Source: Crotalaria pallida (lineage: Eukaryota; Streptophyta; Magnoliopsida; Fabales; Fabaceae). From it: a stretch of 64,000 nucleotides of DNA. Made by a program: the position numbers and the translations under genes. A model generated the notes under the pieces. It saw nothing but the letters and a program-made list of their open reading frames with translations, ran no database searches and was not told the DNA's origin. The stretch covers positions 22,685,501-22,749,500 of the forward strand of contig CM075654.1 of the NCBI GenBank assembly GCA_037953625.1, read 5' to 3'. Shown piece after piece: positions 22,865 through 35,300 of this stretch; the stretch's first letter is position 1; each line of letters begins with the position of its first letter.

Positions 22865-24258
22865 TATTTACCAATGATTTTATAAAAACCCAATTCATCC
22901 ACCTCTTGGGTGACGGCTGCCAATCCTAATGGATCATTCATTGACTTTTCATTCTCATATTTCCAAGTTCATTCAAGAGTATGCATCATTAATACAAACC
23001 TGTGATATGTCTTTGGGTCATTGGAACTAGATTAGTAATTGGTTTTCTTTTCTATAAACTGCCTTGCTGTCATTTTTAACTCTTTTTGTGTAAATTTTGG
23101 CAGTGTAAATGGTTACAATAAACACGTAATCGATTACAATTGACAATAACATATAAATTTGAAGTTTGGATTGTTTCGTTCAATCACTAATCTATATCTA
23201 ATGACTTTGGACCTTCATGTGCTCATCCATAATTCAAGAATCCAAATATTCAAACATATCATGCTCATTCATGGGAATTCAAATATAAACTCATAATATT
23301 TTATCATAGTTCACAAAATATCATTCATGTATCATATTAATCCAAATCCATAAAATTTCATAAACATCATGTCAATTCTACAATTTATAACCATGGCCAA
23401 CTCAATAGGTATATTGATTCAATTACATAATTCATAACAATAATTCAAGTAATCACACATATACATAATCATGAATTCATAATAACGATATTTCGAATTC
23501 TATTTCACATATAAGTTTCTTCAAGCAAACCCTTTTAAGATAACAACGTATTATTCAATTATTCAATTTAAGTTATTAGTTTCACATTCATATAATCAAA
23601 ACATAACTATTTTATTAATAAATAACTCAACTTATATTTCATTTCCTTCAATTACTCACTAAGTCTACTTAAAGTTTATCCCTATTTAATTTACAAACCC
23701 TAAGTGGGTCACTATCCCAAATAAATCCCTAACCCTAACAAATACTAAACTCAAATTATAGAAAATGACTCCTCCCTTACCTTTGTGGGAGAAGGAACTT
23801 GGTTCTTTCCTCTATACCCTTGGGTATTTTGATTCCTAATTGTTTTCTCCTTTTACTCCTTGCTTTATAGTGGTTCACCCTAATTTACTTGAAAGATAGA
23901 AAAGGGTTTTTGATGAAGGGAGAAAGATTGTAGAGGATTTTATGTTGATGGAGGGTTTTGGAGAGGAATTAAGTGGGGGAAAGATTGGGGAAGAGAAAGA
24001 TTAGTTTTGGGGAGTAAAATTTGAGTTTCTCTTTCTCTCTAGTGTTGGGTGTGTGTTGGTACGAGTTTTTTGGGTTTTTCTCCTTCATTTTGGCCTTCCA
24101 TCGCCCTATATATATATGTGTGTGTGTGTGTTTATCAGAATCAACCGGTTAAGGAGCCCTCTTAAGCGGTTAAAGTGTACAATCCCCCTTTTTCTTTCTT
24201 TGTTTTTTCTATTTAAAGGATCCTAATTGCATACTAACACTCAATCAAATATAAGAAT
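22865..24258 (-). mobile_element. Decayed LTR remnants (minus strand)
   Basis: 22885-22935 matches, in reverse, the start of the Sirevirus LTR at 54208 (the GGATTGGCAGCCGTCACCC segment). From about 24180 leftward the minus strand has the layout of another LTR: an AACCGGTTAA/AAGCGGTTAA palindrome pair at 24143 and 24164 (21 bp apart), a TATA-like run near 24110, a CT-rich leader, and a donor-like CACAAAG|GTAAGGG near 23781. No ORF survives. Boundaries are not clear. Confidence 0.45.
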
Positions 24259-24826
24259 TGTGACACCCTCACTTTTATACCCTTAAAATAGATTTAGTTA
24301 CTTAAAAAATTTCTTTTTAAAACTTATTTACTTATAAAAAATTCTCCGCAAAATTGGACGGAGTTTACTTTGTTTTTGTGACTTTCCAAAAATTAGTTTT
24401 TCCTGTAACCTGTATTGAAATATTTTCATAACAACAAAACAGCCAGATAGTATAATTTAAAATAGTTACAAGTCCTTGGAATTGGTTCATTCCCCAAAAA
24501 AATATAAATACATAACGTTTTCAAACTATAACCCAGGACCAAGACATGGTCACAACCCTAACTAACTACACTCCATGGGTGGAGTGTACTCCTGCTCGGC
24601 CAATATTAGTGCAATCTCCGCCTCTATACCTGTATAAAAAAAAAAGCAAAAAGGGTAGCATTACACAAAACTTAGGAAATAACTTCTAAAAAGTCATAGC
24701 AATACAGTAAGCCTAACACATTTATAACAATCAATTTACATCATAATATTCACATTCTCATCCTTCTTTCTTAGCTCATTCATTTCACTTTTTCCTTTTT
24801 CTCATTTTCCTATTTCCTTTGATTAC

Positions 24827-25198
24827 CCATTAGGACGTTTACACCTGTTAGGACGTTTGCACCCAATAGGACATTTTCACCTGTTATGACATTTGACGCC
24901 CATCAGGACATTTGAGCACCCATTAGGACATTTCATACCCGCCAGGACCTTTCGTATTCCTTTAATTATTCTTAGCCATTTATGTCTTTCATATCTTTTA
25001 CATGCTTTTTACATATTACCTTTTAATTGCGCATAATGATCCGTGGTGACACTGTTTACACCTAACCGGACCTTTTTCACCTAATGGGACATTTGCACCT
25101 GATAGGACATTTGCACCTAACAGGACATTTGCACCTACTGGGACATTTGCACCTAACAGGACATTTGCACCTAATGGGACGTGTCACCCGATAGGATC
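24827..25198. repeat. ~18-bp minisatellite in LTR G
   Basis: Imperfect repeats of CACCTAACAGGACATTTG in two blocks (about 24827-24955 and 25058-25198). A related unit, AAACGCCCCATTAGGTG in reverse sense, occurs in LTR I at 50915-50990. Confidence 0.9.
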
Positions 25199-26409
25199 AT
25201 TATTCAGCCCCATAATTTATAGGCCCTCATGGCCCTGTTCTCTATATTTTCTCACCATTACCTTTTCTTCTATCTTTCTTTTAAATTTTGAAACTTATTA
25301 CGTCATCTTTACTTATTAATAATTTCAGACTTCTTTATTCAAAAGTTAACAAACGAATCATACATACACAACCGTCTCCAAATTACTATTCCCTAGATCC
25401 TCTTACATTTTCCTATTTATAGCTTAGAACCAGATTCAGGCTAATTTCTTTCTACTAACCTCCATCAATCCTAATTCCCTCAATCCTACCTTAGTTAATT
25501 CATTTGCGCCTAAGACCTTTTAACTAATACTCAATTAATTTCCTCTCTATTTACTTCCCTTAAGCTTAAGTCACTCTATCTATCCTCAATTACTTCCAAT
25601 AAGCTTAAGTCCTTGTTTCTAACCTCACTTAATTCATCTGTCACTCTATTCACTTCATGAAATTAACTAAACTTACAAATATATCATGCTCATCTCCAAA
25701 CCCTAAGTCATTACTTAGATCACTACCACAACATCCATCAATTTTCATTTACGTAACAATCATACAACATCACAGACATAATCAAATATCACATATATTC
25801 ATAAGTATAAAAAATGGGTTTTCTTCTTTTATTGGAATTACTCATACTTTTATCAAGATTAACTACCCTAAGGTTCATTATCATATATACTTCTCTACCC
25901 TTAGTTACCACTATAAACATCCTAGAACCCATTCCCTAAGTCAAGGTGATACCACCTCCTTACCTCGAAGAGAGAGTGAAAGGTAGAACCTTAAGCCCTC
26001 ATGCTATTTTCTTTTCCTTTGTGTCCTTAGATCCTCAACCGTTTGATCCTAGCCTGTATCCCGACGAGAGCCACCACCCAACGTGTAGAAATAGTGTCCA
26101 ATGATGAAGAAGATGAAGGTTGTGATTTCTCTTCTCTCTCTTGGGAGCTATGGAGCATATGAGAGAGAAAGTGGAGCCATGAGTGTTGTGTTAGTGAGCG
26201 AAACTTGGTGGTTATGGTGGTGATGATGATGGGAAGCCTTGGAAGGTGAAGGAAGAGCTTAAAACTTGGGTATGGAAACATGGCTTGTTGAGGAAGCTTT
26301 GGGTCTTAACTTGGTGGAGAAGTGTGGGGCTTTCCTTGAGCTCCACGCTCTTTATTTTTTTCTGATCTGGAGCAGACTACTCGAGTAGTCAGGCTGGTTT
26401 CCATTTTAT

Positions 26410-26940
26410 GTTTTGGTCCCTGAACTTATGTGCTCTTTTGGAATTGGTCCTTAAACTTTTTTTTCGATGTTTTGAGTCCATGAACTTTGTTTAATTTTTG
26501 GAAATGGTCCTTTCGTCACTTATGTGATGATATAGCCGACGACATGTCACGTCACTTTCACAATATAATATTGACGAGTGACATGTTATGTAGATCCACA
26601 GGACACTACATGATTTTTTTTATTAAAAAAAATAATTTCTTTTAAAATTTATTAAAAGATTCGATTTTCTATTAAAAATATAATTTTTAATTAATTTTAA
26701 TATATTTGAATTTTTTTTAATTTAAAAAATTCAAAAAAAAATCACGCGGTATCATAGGCACGTTACCTATCGATGTGGCGAAGGTGACGTGGCATATCTT
26801 CGATCATATCACCACTTAAGTGATGAAAGGAGCATTTCCAAAATTTGAGCAAAGCTTAGGGACTCAAAGCATCGAAAAAAAGTTTAAGGACCAATTCCAA
26901 AAAAGCACTTAAGTTCAAGGACTAAAAACTTAAATAAGCC
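26410..26940. mobile_element. MULE-like MITE with long imperfect inverted repeats
   Basis: The two ends are complementary over roughly 150 bp (GGTCCCTGAACTT at one end, AAGTTCAAGGACTAAAA at the other). They are flanked by an exact 9-bp direct repeat, CCATTTTAT (26401-26409 and 26941-26949), the target size of Mutator-like elements. No coding capacity. A relative lies at 40650-41133. Confidence 0.7.
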
Positions 26941-27886
26941 CCATTTTATTTATTTTTTTTTTGCACTTCAAAATGCCATAACTTCTTCGTTACCCGTAGG
27001 ATCTTGCTCAAATTTGAAAGCAAGTTTCCCTACATACTAACCTTCACATCCAACGGTGATGTTTAGAGTTTTAAATTTTTTATTTTTAATTTCCTATTAT
27101 AACGTATTTAAAACACTGAAAAAGTCGTTTCTAACACTCGCTTTCCTATCTTTCAACCTCTTTTTCTTTGCTAAGGTTATCTAACTACTTCATAGCACTA
27201 AAAGGAATCTTAATCCATCACCTTAATTCATTTTGAGAATAAATATCATTTTCCTAATCTATTTATTATTTTATTATCCTAATTATTCTTGAAATTAAAG
27301 TTCAAGATGTTACAAGAACAATGAAGAACCATTTCAAACATAATATTTACATTTTATTACTTATGTTTAAAGGTGAAGGCTAAGCTACACCTCGTTTTGT
27401 TTTGGTGTTCGCAAACACCACTATTTTTTACCTGTTATAACAGGTATAGCAGATTACCCATTATTTATTGTTATATCTTTTAAAGATTTTAGAAATTTTT
27501 ATCTTTAATTATTTTTTACTCACATCATAAATTTAGAAAGTAATGATTTTCTTTATTTATTTTTTTATTCAAAATTTCAAAGACATCATAATTTAGTTAA
27601 ATTAGAATTTATGATTTTTTTAAAAAATAATTATAAAAAAAACTTATACCATAGATAATTAAAAATATATAATATGAGAAAGGTGATTTTTCAATTGGAA
27701 CAAATTAACAAAATATAACAAGTTATTATAGACAACAATACACTATGTGTTTTGTAGAAATATGTTAATTATCAATATTTATGAATTTTTTAAAAATAAA
27801 ATAATTATAAAAAAATATAGCATAGATAATTAAAAAAATATAATATGAGAAGGGTAATTTTTTAGTTAGAACAAATTAACATAGTA

Positions 27887-28131
27887 CTCCCTCCGTCTCA
27901 TTATCTTGGTAAACAAATGTAGTTTTTTTCACAAATCAAAGTAAAAATAATTAATGAAAAATCTTAAAGATTGTAAAAATAATATGGAAATTTGTTTAGA
28001 AATTTGTAATTAATGAATGAATCATGCATTATATTTTATTTTGAAAATAGAATCATGCATTATATGAAAAAGATATTCTCTTATTTTTGTTGACTACTTT
28101 GACTTTTACTAAGATAATGGGACGGAGGGAG
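27887..28131. mobile_element. Stowaway-like MITE
   Basis: Terminal inverted repeats CTCCCTCCGTCTCATTATCTT and AAGATAATGGGACGGAGGGAG, flanked by TA on both sides (27885-27886 and 28132-28133). This is the classic plant Tc1/mariner-derived MITE end. 245 bp, no ORF. Confidence 0.92.
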
Positions 28132-28431
28132 TATAACATATTATTGTAGACAAAAATATCCTTATTTGCTTTGTAGAAATATGTTATAAAAATTTATGAT
28201 ATTTTAAAAAAAAATATTAAAAAAACTTTTAGCATAGATAATTAAAAAAATATAATATGAGAAATGTGATTTTTCATATGGAACAAATTAACATAGCATA
28301 ACAGTTTATTGTAGACAAAAATATCGTTATGTGTTTTGTATAAATATGTTAATTATAAAAATTTATGATTTTTTAAAATTAAATAACTATAAAAAAAATT
28401 ATCGCATAGATAATTAAAAAATGAGATTAAT

Positions 28432-28598
28432 GGGTATGCACTGACGGTGTAAAGATTTTTACACCCTCAATTCATCATCCACCATTCATTTGTATTATTT
28501 TTGTCTAATGGTCAACGACCATACACCCATGAATGATGGATGATGCACTTATTATGTAAAAAATCTTTACACTGTCGGTGTACCGTCTATTTTCCCTT
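28432..28598. mobile_element. Small MITE with CACTGACGGTGTAAAG-type ends
   Basis: About 165 bp. GCACTGACGGTGTAAAGATTTTT at the left is answered by AAAAATCTTTACACTGTCGGTG at the right. It sits inside one unit of the 172-bp tandem array. Superfamily not determined. Confidence 0.7.
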
Positions 28599-29368
28599 AA
28601 AAAATATGATATGAGAAAGATAATTTTTCAGTTGGAACAAATTAACATAGCATAACAAATTATTGTAGACAAAAATAGCTTTAAGTGTTTTGTAGAAATA
28701 TATTTACTTACTCATTAATAACATTAACTGTGACGCTCTCTTTTTAACTTGAAAATAATTAATATTTCCAAATAATTGAATACTTGCTATCAAAATTTGG
28801 GCTAGAAAATTTTTCTCCTTTTTAGAACTAGTACTTGCTCGTTCATAAACCCTTTTGAACATAAACCATTTTTGAAAGTTCGGCTTAACAATATCTTAGT
28901 TTCGAAAAGGCTCTCGAGATAACATTTCTTTAACTATAGAAAATACTCTTCATAGTTAATATTAAAACATACTATTTGCCTCTCGAGTTGAATTTGAATA
29001 TATAAAGCATAAACTTATCGCCGAATCCTTTCTCAATAGAAATCAGAGTTCGCGGAAGTAAAAACAATACTTATGGGGCACTGCTGAGGTAAAGAAACAT
29101 CATATATATAAGTCATAATATAAACCCCATCAGTACAGTCAGTAGCAAGTGATAAAAAGTCGAGATAGCAAGTTTTGATGAAACATATACAGACCAGCTG
29201 CATAAAATAAAAGCTCACTCTAAGACCTCTCAGATATATACAATATATATAACGAAATCCAAAATAGAAGTCCCAGAGCAAGTCATCCGTGTCCTCAGCA
29301 GCTCCTCAGATCCTCCACAGCTCTATCCCTAGGATCTAGGATCCAAAACATCTACGCTATGCAGGCTC

Positions 29369-29842
29369 CTATGAACCAGCGGGTCCACCTCTAGCAGAAA
29401 TAGTCGGCTCAACATGCACCTCCTCCTCGCTCTCATCCTCCACAGGGTCCTCCTCGACCTCGCCCGACTGTGTAGAGACCCCACCACTGGGTCTAAGGTC
29501 AGCAGAAGCAGTCCTATCCAAGTCAGTCGGACCAGGAGAAGGAGTCTCCTCAGTAACAACTCTATGGGAGGAAGGATGGGAACGAGTGGCAGCTCTAAAA
29601 CGAAAACTATGAAAACGACGCATAGGTCGAGCCGGGGGTGGTCGTCTATATGTATAAAAAGGTGGAACATTCATAGTGTAGACTAAGGGAATCCTAAATC
29701 GACGAGGTCGCACTCGCACCAGAGGGTTAGGGTGGTAGAGAGTGATCTCAACCTCCCCCTCAAAAGTGGCACGGTGCTCCTCATACGTCCATATACCGCT
29801 AGGGATAGGGCGTATCTCGATGCAAGCTAGGTATATGGCCAT
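29369..29842 (-). CDS. LTR-encoded conserved protein, 157 aa (copy in D 3' LTR)
   Basis: An intact minus-strand ORF inside D's 3' LTR, with ATG at 29842-29840 after the acceptor TGTTTAG|GTG. It is clearly homologous to the A/B/C proteins. IEIRP, PSGIWTYEEHRA, FEGEVEITLYHPNPLVR, RPRRFRIPLVYTM and VPPFYTY are kept, as is EEDPVEDES in the acidic tail. The stretch between the central region and the tail is quite different. The 3' copy differs from the 5' LTR copy at a few residues (for example I/R at position 3). Similarity across two diverged LTR families means the protein has been maintained. Function unknown. Confidence 0.8.
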   Translation of the reverse strand: MAIYLACIEIRPIPSGIWTYEEHRATFEGEVEITLYHPNPLVRVRPRRFRIPLVYTMNVPPFYTYRRPPPARPMRRFHSFRFRAATRSHPSSHRVVTEETPSPGPTDLDRTASADLRPSGGVSTQSGEVEEDPVEDESEEEVHVEPTISARGGPAGS

Positions 29843-30064
29843 CACCTAAACAGGGCACAGGGAGTAAGTATGCACATATACATAATTGATAGAGACTAAA
29901 TTACAATCACAAATATATCATGGACAGATCATAATGCAAATACATATGAGCACACCAGTTTTCAACATTATAACTCTTATAATGCAAGTGGCATGATGTA
30001 TGATTTTCTATCCACAACTGAGGCCTCTAAAAGTCCATCTTGGACGTCCATCCAATACACCCTT

Positions 30065-30284
30065 GTGTTCCCGGAACACCGACATTTGTTCCCAGAACAT
30101 AATGCCGAACCATACTTGGATAATAAGCATCACTCCCGGAGTGTGCACCATGTTCCCAGAACGCATACGTTCCCAGAACGCATAAAAACCAGGTCCCGGA
30201 CACTGGCCACATATCTATAATGTGTCATCAAGTAGGTTATAATTTGGTACTCCCGGAGTACCCTCCTCATATTCCCAGAATATG
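30065..30284. repeat. Array of short TTCCC hairpins (D 3' LTR intron)
   Basis: Successive perfect or near-perfect hairpins: GTGTTCCCGGAACAC, TGTTCCCAGAACA, CACTCCCGGAGTG, GTTCCCAGAAC (twice), GTACTCCCGGAGTAC and CATATTCCCAGAATATG. The loop-proximal TCCCRGA is constant while the arms vary in a compensated way. Confidence 0.85.
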
Positions 30285-32295
30285 ATAAACGTTCCTACCA
30301 ACCAGACTTCCAGTCTATATGGATGCACAAATATCAGGGTTGGTTTTATCTTTACATTAATTAATGTGATTTAGAAATATTCCAATTTCCCTTTTGAATG
30401 ATTTATTTGAGGCATACACTTTGGCATAAAATTCTCCTTTGAATTTTCTCAAAACATGCCCTTAAACTTAGATTAGGTAAAACAAAGTCAATGGTATTCA
30501 AAAACTTAACTTTTTATTTTTCTTCAGGTACTAACCGGTTACAGTTTCAGGCTAACCGGTTAGAATTACAGACCTGAACTGTTTACCATTGCAATTCAGA
30601 AAAACCCTTTTTCTTGAATTTACTACCCAATCCATAAACAATTAAACATTGTTTTATGCCTCAAAAATCACAGTTTCCATCATTCAAAAGTCCAAATCAC
30701 ATTTTGTTTTCCATAAAGCATAATTTCCTCTTGAAATTATTTCATTGAATTAAGGTATAAACCCCTTACCCTTAAATCTGAACCAAGAGAGTATTGTCAC
30801 CTCACTTTCAGATTCTTTTCAGTGAATTTAAGGTATAGATTTGAGTAAAATTAGTGAAACTTCAGGACTATTTTATAAAATGATTTTCTTTTGAAATTCT
30901 GCAGTGTCTAACCGGTTACGAATATCGAGTAACCGGTTAGATTATGCAGTCAGTCCATTAAAACAAGAGTTTTGACACATCATTCTCTTTGTTTCTCAAA
31001 TCTAACCAAATTCCATCATTCAACCAGGTTCATATACCTTAACCAAACATGTTTCATCACAGAAACAAATTCAAAGTGCATGCATCAAGCTTTTTGCATC
31101 AAATTGCATAAAAATTCACATAAACACAATTTAATACAACAAAACTTATAATAGGCATTCAAATTCAGAATTCAGCTTCCATATACTTTGCATGCATCAA
31201 TATAAAGTTGCTCAAAACCACAGTGAGCAAAACTTTGGCCTCCAAGCCTTTGTGCCATATTGCACATAATGCCCTTTTTGAGTTTTAATAACTCAAATCC
31301 TAAATCACTTGAATTTTAGTCTAAATCTAGTATAAGGTAGACTTCTCCCATACCTTAAGACTGAGTTTGATGAAGATTGACAAAGAAATTGAAGAAACTC
31401 CACAGATTTCTCACAAACCCAAGGTTCTATTCTCAGCCACGAATTCCACCAACAGGGTCCAAAGACCAGAAGTTTTGACATAGCAAATGGCCAAAGAAAT
31501 TGGGGAAACCCATTAGGACTCAAAATAGGTAACATGCACTAGGAAATAGAAAAGATTGGAGGCTTAATGGTGGCTGTACTTACCCAAAATCAGATCTGGA
31601 ATTCAGCTTCCAGAACAGAAAAACACAGAACTCAGACTTCAATTCCTATCTTCCAAGGTTGATTCCTCCTTCCACACGAACATTCAGCTCTCAAATCTTA
31701 TATCAATGGAAAGCCCTTGATTCAAGCTTTCCAAAAGTGTGTGTTTCGCTCTCTAACACTCAAGGACTGAAACGAATTTCTCAGAATGAAAACGAAACCC
31801 TAATTTTGCCCTCTTCAACATAGATCAGCAAAACCAACCTCCAACACCTCAGAAAATCCGCAATTTATAGACAAATTAGATTACATGCATGTTGACGCGT
31901 GTGATCCCACTAATTTCAGGCTGTAATCGTGGCGAATTTGGGATTAATCAAGTGATTACTCATCAAAATCCACTAACCCAGTTTCTGGGTTCATCGTCTA
32001 ACCGGTTACACGGCATTACTAACCGGTTAGATTAGTAAAAAATTCAAAAATTAATATTTTTAAATCTTTCCCTCCAAGAACCTTTTTAATATTACCTTTT
32101 AATCCTCATTCAGGGACCAAAATGCAATATCCTTATATTTTGCATTTATTTGCCATATAAAAATATTTCAACCTATTTTTATATTTTAGGCTAATTAAAT
32201 ACAAAATATAAACTTGGAAAATTTCTATAAATTAATAATAAAACTTTTATTATTAATTTCCTATTATTCGGGAGACGAAAATTAGGGGTGTTACA

Positions 32296-32310
32296 CTACT
32301 CCCTCACTTA
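32296..32310 (-). other. Polypurine tract of element D
   Basis: The minus strand reads AAGTGAGGGAGTAG immediately before the TGTAACACC start of the 3' LTR. Confidence 0.85.
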
Positions 32311-32338
32311 AAAGGAATTTCATCCCCGAAATTCTAGT

Positions 32339-35300
32339 TTACAAAAACAACTCCGGATACTCTTGACGCATCTTTTCCTCTAATTCCCACGTCGCTTCAG
32401 ATACGTCAGCATTTTCCCATATGACCTTTACTAAAGGTATCTCCTTTCCCCTGAGCTGCTTAACTTCGCGATCTTCTATCTGAACTGGTCTGGTCTCAAA
32501 GGTCAGGTTTTCTTTCAAAGTTAGGTCGTCAGGTTGGAGTTTTAGAATAACCGATGGGTCATGCACGTACTTCTTTAGTTGCGAAACATGAAAGACGTTG
32601 TGCAAATTGGATAAAGAGGGTGGTAAAGCTAGTTGGTAAGCAACAGGGCCAACTCTTTTAAGAATTTGGTATGGACCTATACACTTAGGCGAAAGCTTTC
32701 GGGTTCTCAAAGCTCTACTGATTCCTTTCATCGGAACTATCCGAAGGAATACGTGGTCACCTTCCGAAAACTCTAATGGTTTTCTCCTCTTATCCGCATA
32801 ACTCTTCTGCCGACTCTGAGCCGCTTTCATCTTTTCTTGAACCATCTTAATCTTCTCAGATGTCTGTTGTATCATTTCTGGTCCAACCATCAAGTTCTCC
32901 CCCACTTGGAACCAACATAACGGGGTTTGACACTTCCTTCCATACAACGCCTCGAACGGTGCCATTCCAATGCTCTCATAATAGCTGTTATTGTATGTGA
33001 ATTCTGCAAGGGGTAACACTTGATCCCAACTTCCTTGTTCTTCAAGTGCACACGCTCGCAACACATCTTCCAAAGATTGAATTGTTCTCTCCGTCTGGCC
33101 ATCCGTCTGTGGATGATAGGCAGAACTCTATTTCAATCTTGTTCCCATAGCCTCATGCAAACTTTTCCAGAATTGCGACGAAAATCTGGGATCTCGGTCC
33201 GACACAATACTCGAAGGCACTCCGTGAAGACGAACTACCTCCTTGATATAAATCTGGGTAAGCTTGTTCAAAGGATAACGCATATTTATCGGAATAAAAT
33301 GCGCCGACTTGGTTAACCGATCCACAACCACCCAAATTGCATCATGATTTGCTGCTATCCTTGGAAAACCAGACACAAAATCCATTGAGATGCTATCCCA
33401 CTTCCACTGGGGACTCCTCAAAGGTTGTAACTGTCCTCCCGGTTTCTGATGTTCCACCTTAGCTTTCTGACAAATCAAGCACGCCGCTACGTATTCCGCA
33501 ACATCCTTTTTCAATCCAGACCACCAAAACATCTTTTTCAAGTCTTGATACATTTTGGTTGATCAAGGATGCATACTCATCCGACTCTTATGGGCTTCGT
33601 CGAGAATCAGTCTTCTAACCTTCTGATCTCTTGGTATACAAATCCTTGTCCTGAAACGAAGGATTCCATCCTGCCCAATCTTGAAATCAGGTTCCCTTCC
33701 CTCTGAACCTAGTTTCATCTTTTCCATCAATTCTTCGTCCGCTCGTTGCAACTCCCGAATTCTTTCTAAGAACTCGTTTGTAATTTGCAACATCCCCAAC
33801 TTGATACTTGATGGCTCCACTTGTGTCAACAAGCTCAAGTCTCTGAATTCCTCAATCAACGCTGCTTCCATAACCATCATCGCACTTATGTGGATTGCTT
33901 TCCGACTCAAAGCATCTGCAACCACATTTGCTTTACCCGGATGATAGTGGAGTTTAAAGTCATAGTCTTTCAAAAACTCCATCCATCTTCTTTGCCTCAT
34001 GTTCAACTCTTTCTGATCGAACAAATATTTCAAACTCTTATGGTCACTAAATACTTGGAATGTAGTGCCATAGAGATGATGTCTCCATATCTTTAAGGCA
34101 AACACGATCGCAGCCAATTCTAAATCGTGTGTCGGGTAATTCACTTCATGATTCTTCAATTGTCGCGATGCATAAGCCACTACTATTCCTTCTTGCATCA
34201 ATACACAACCCAGTCCTTGCTTAGGTGCATCACAGTACACTTCAAAACTCTTGTGAGGATCAGGTAAGATTAACACAGGAGACGATGTTAACCTTTCCTT
34301 CAACTCACAGAAGCTAACTTCGCACCGATCGTCCCACACGAACGGTTGATCTTTCCGAGTCAACTTAGTCAAAGGCAGTGCAATCTTAGAAAATCCTTCT
34401 ATGAACCGACGATAGTATCCAGCCAGCCCTAAGAAACTTCTCACCTCCGTCACGGTCTTAGGTTGTTCCCAACTTAGTACTGAACTTACTTTTGCTGGAT
34501 CCACCGCAATTCCTTCTTTAGAGATTACATGCCCCAAAAACTTCACTTCGTTCAACCAAAACTCACACTTCGTAAGTTTGGCATATAATTGCTTCTCCTT
34601 CAGGACTTTCAACACAATCCTAAGATGCTCTTCATGCTCTTCCGGATTTTTAGAATAGACCAGAATATCATCAATGAATACCACCACAAATAGATCCAAA
34701 TATGGTCTAAAGATCCGGTTCATATAATCCATGAAAATAGCAGGTGCATTAGTCAACCCAAACGGCATCACAACATACTCATAATGACCGTATCGAGATC
34801 GAAATGCAGTCTTGGGTATATCCTCCTCCTTTATCCTGATCTGATGATAACCCGATCTCAGATCAATCTTGGAAAATACTGCAGCTCCCCTAACCTGGTC
34901 CATAAGGTCATCAATCCTTGGCAAAGGATACTTGTTCTTAATAGTGACCTTATTCAACTGCCTATAGTCCACACACATCCTCATACTCCCGTCTTTCTTC
35001 TTTACAAATAGTAATGGAACTCCCCAAGGCGAAACGCTTGGCCTGATCATCTGTTTCTGCAACAACTCCTCTATCTGCTTCTTCATTTCTACCATTTCTG
35101 GTGGTGCCATCCTATAAGGAGCAATAGAGATGGGACCAGCTCTAGGGACTAATCAATCCCAAACTCTATCTCTCGCTTCGGAGGTAATCCTGGTATCTCT
35201 TCAGGAAATACTTCCGGAAATTCCTTCACCACCGGAATCTCCTCGATCGGCATCGACTCTTCTTCTCCAGAAGCCGAGAATAAACACATATAACCCTCCG

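Larger units (their letters stand above)
24259..27314 (-). mobile_element. Solo LTR G (minus strand)
   Basis: TGTGACACCC at 24259 to ATGTTACA at 27314. Read on the minus strand this starts TGTAACAT and ends GGGTGTCACA, the chromovirus-type ends. Flanks AGAAT (24254-24258) and AGAAC (27315-27319) fit a 5-bp target duplication with one change. No internal region is present, so it is a solo LTR left by LTR-LTR recombination. It carries a minisatellite, one 16-bp palindrome around CTCGAG (26375-26390) and a nested MITE. A short acceptor-plus-ORF remnant (about 22 codons) is visible near 24570-24635, but I cannot relate it to the ORF in A-D. Confidence 0.75.
27595..28728. repeat. ~172-bp AT-rich tandem array, interrupted by two MITEs
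   Basis: A unit marked by CATAGATAATTAAAAAA, TAATATGAGAAAGG and GGAACAAATTAACATAG recurs at about 27650, 27822, 28231 and 28405. The period is 162-174 bp once the MITE at 27887-28131 is subtracted. A partial unit precedes the array; the last is cut by element D at 28729. A related fragment occurs near 41665-41745. No coding sequence. Confidence 0.75.
28729..32295 (-). repeat. Element D 3' LTR
   Basis: 3567 bp, TGTGACGC to GGTGTTACA on the + strand. It contains the LTR ORF (29369-29842), the hairpin array (30065-30284) and three TAACCGGTTA pairs with members starting at 30532/30553, 30909/30930 and 31999/32020. Confidence 0.95.
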
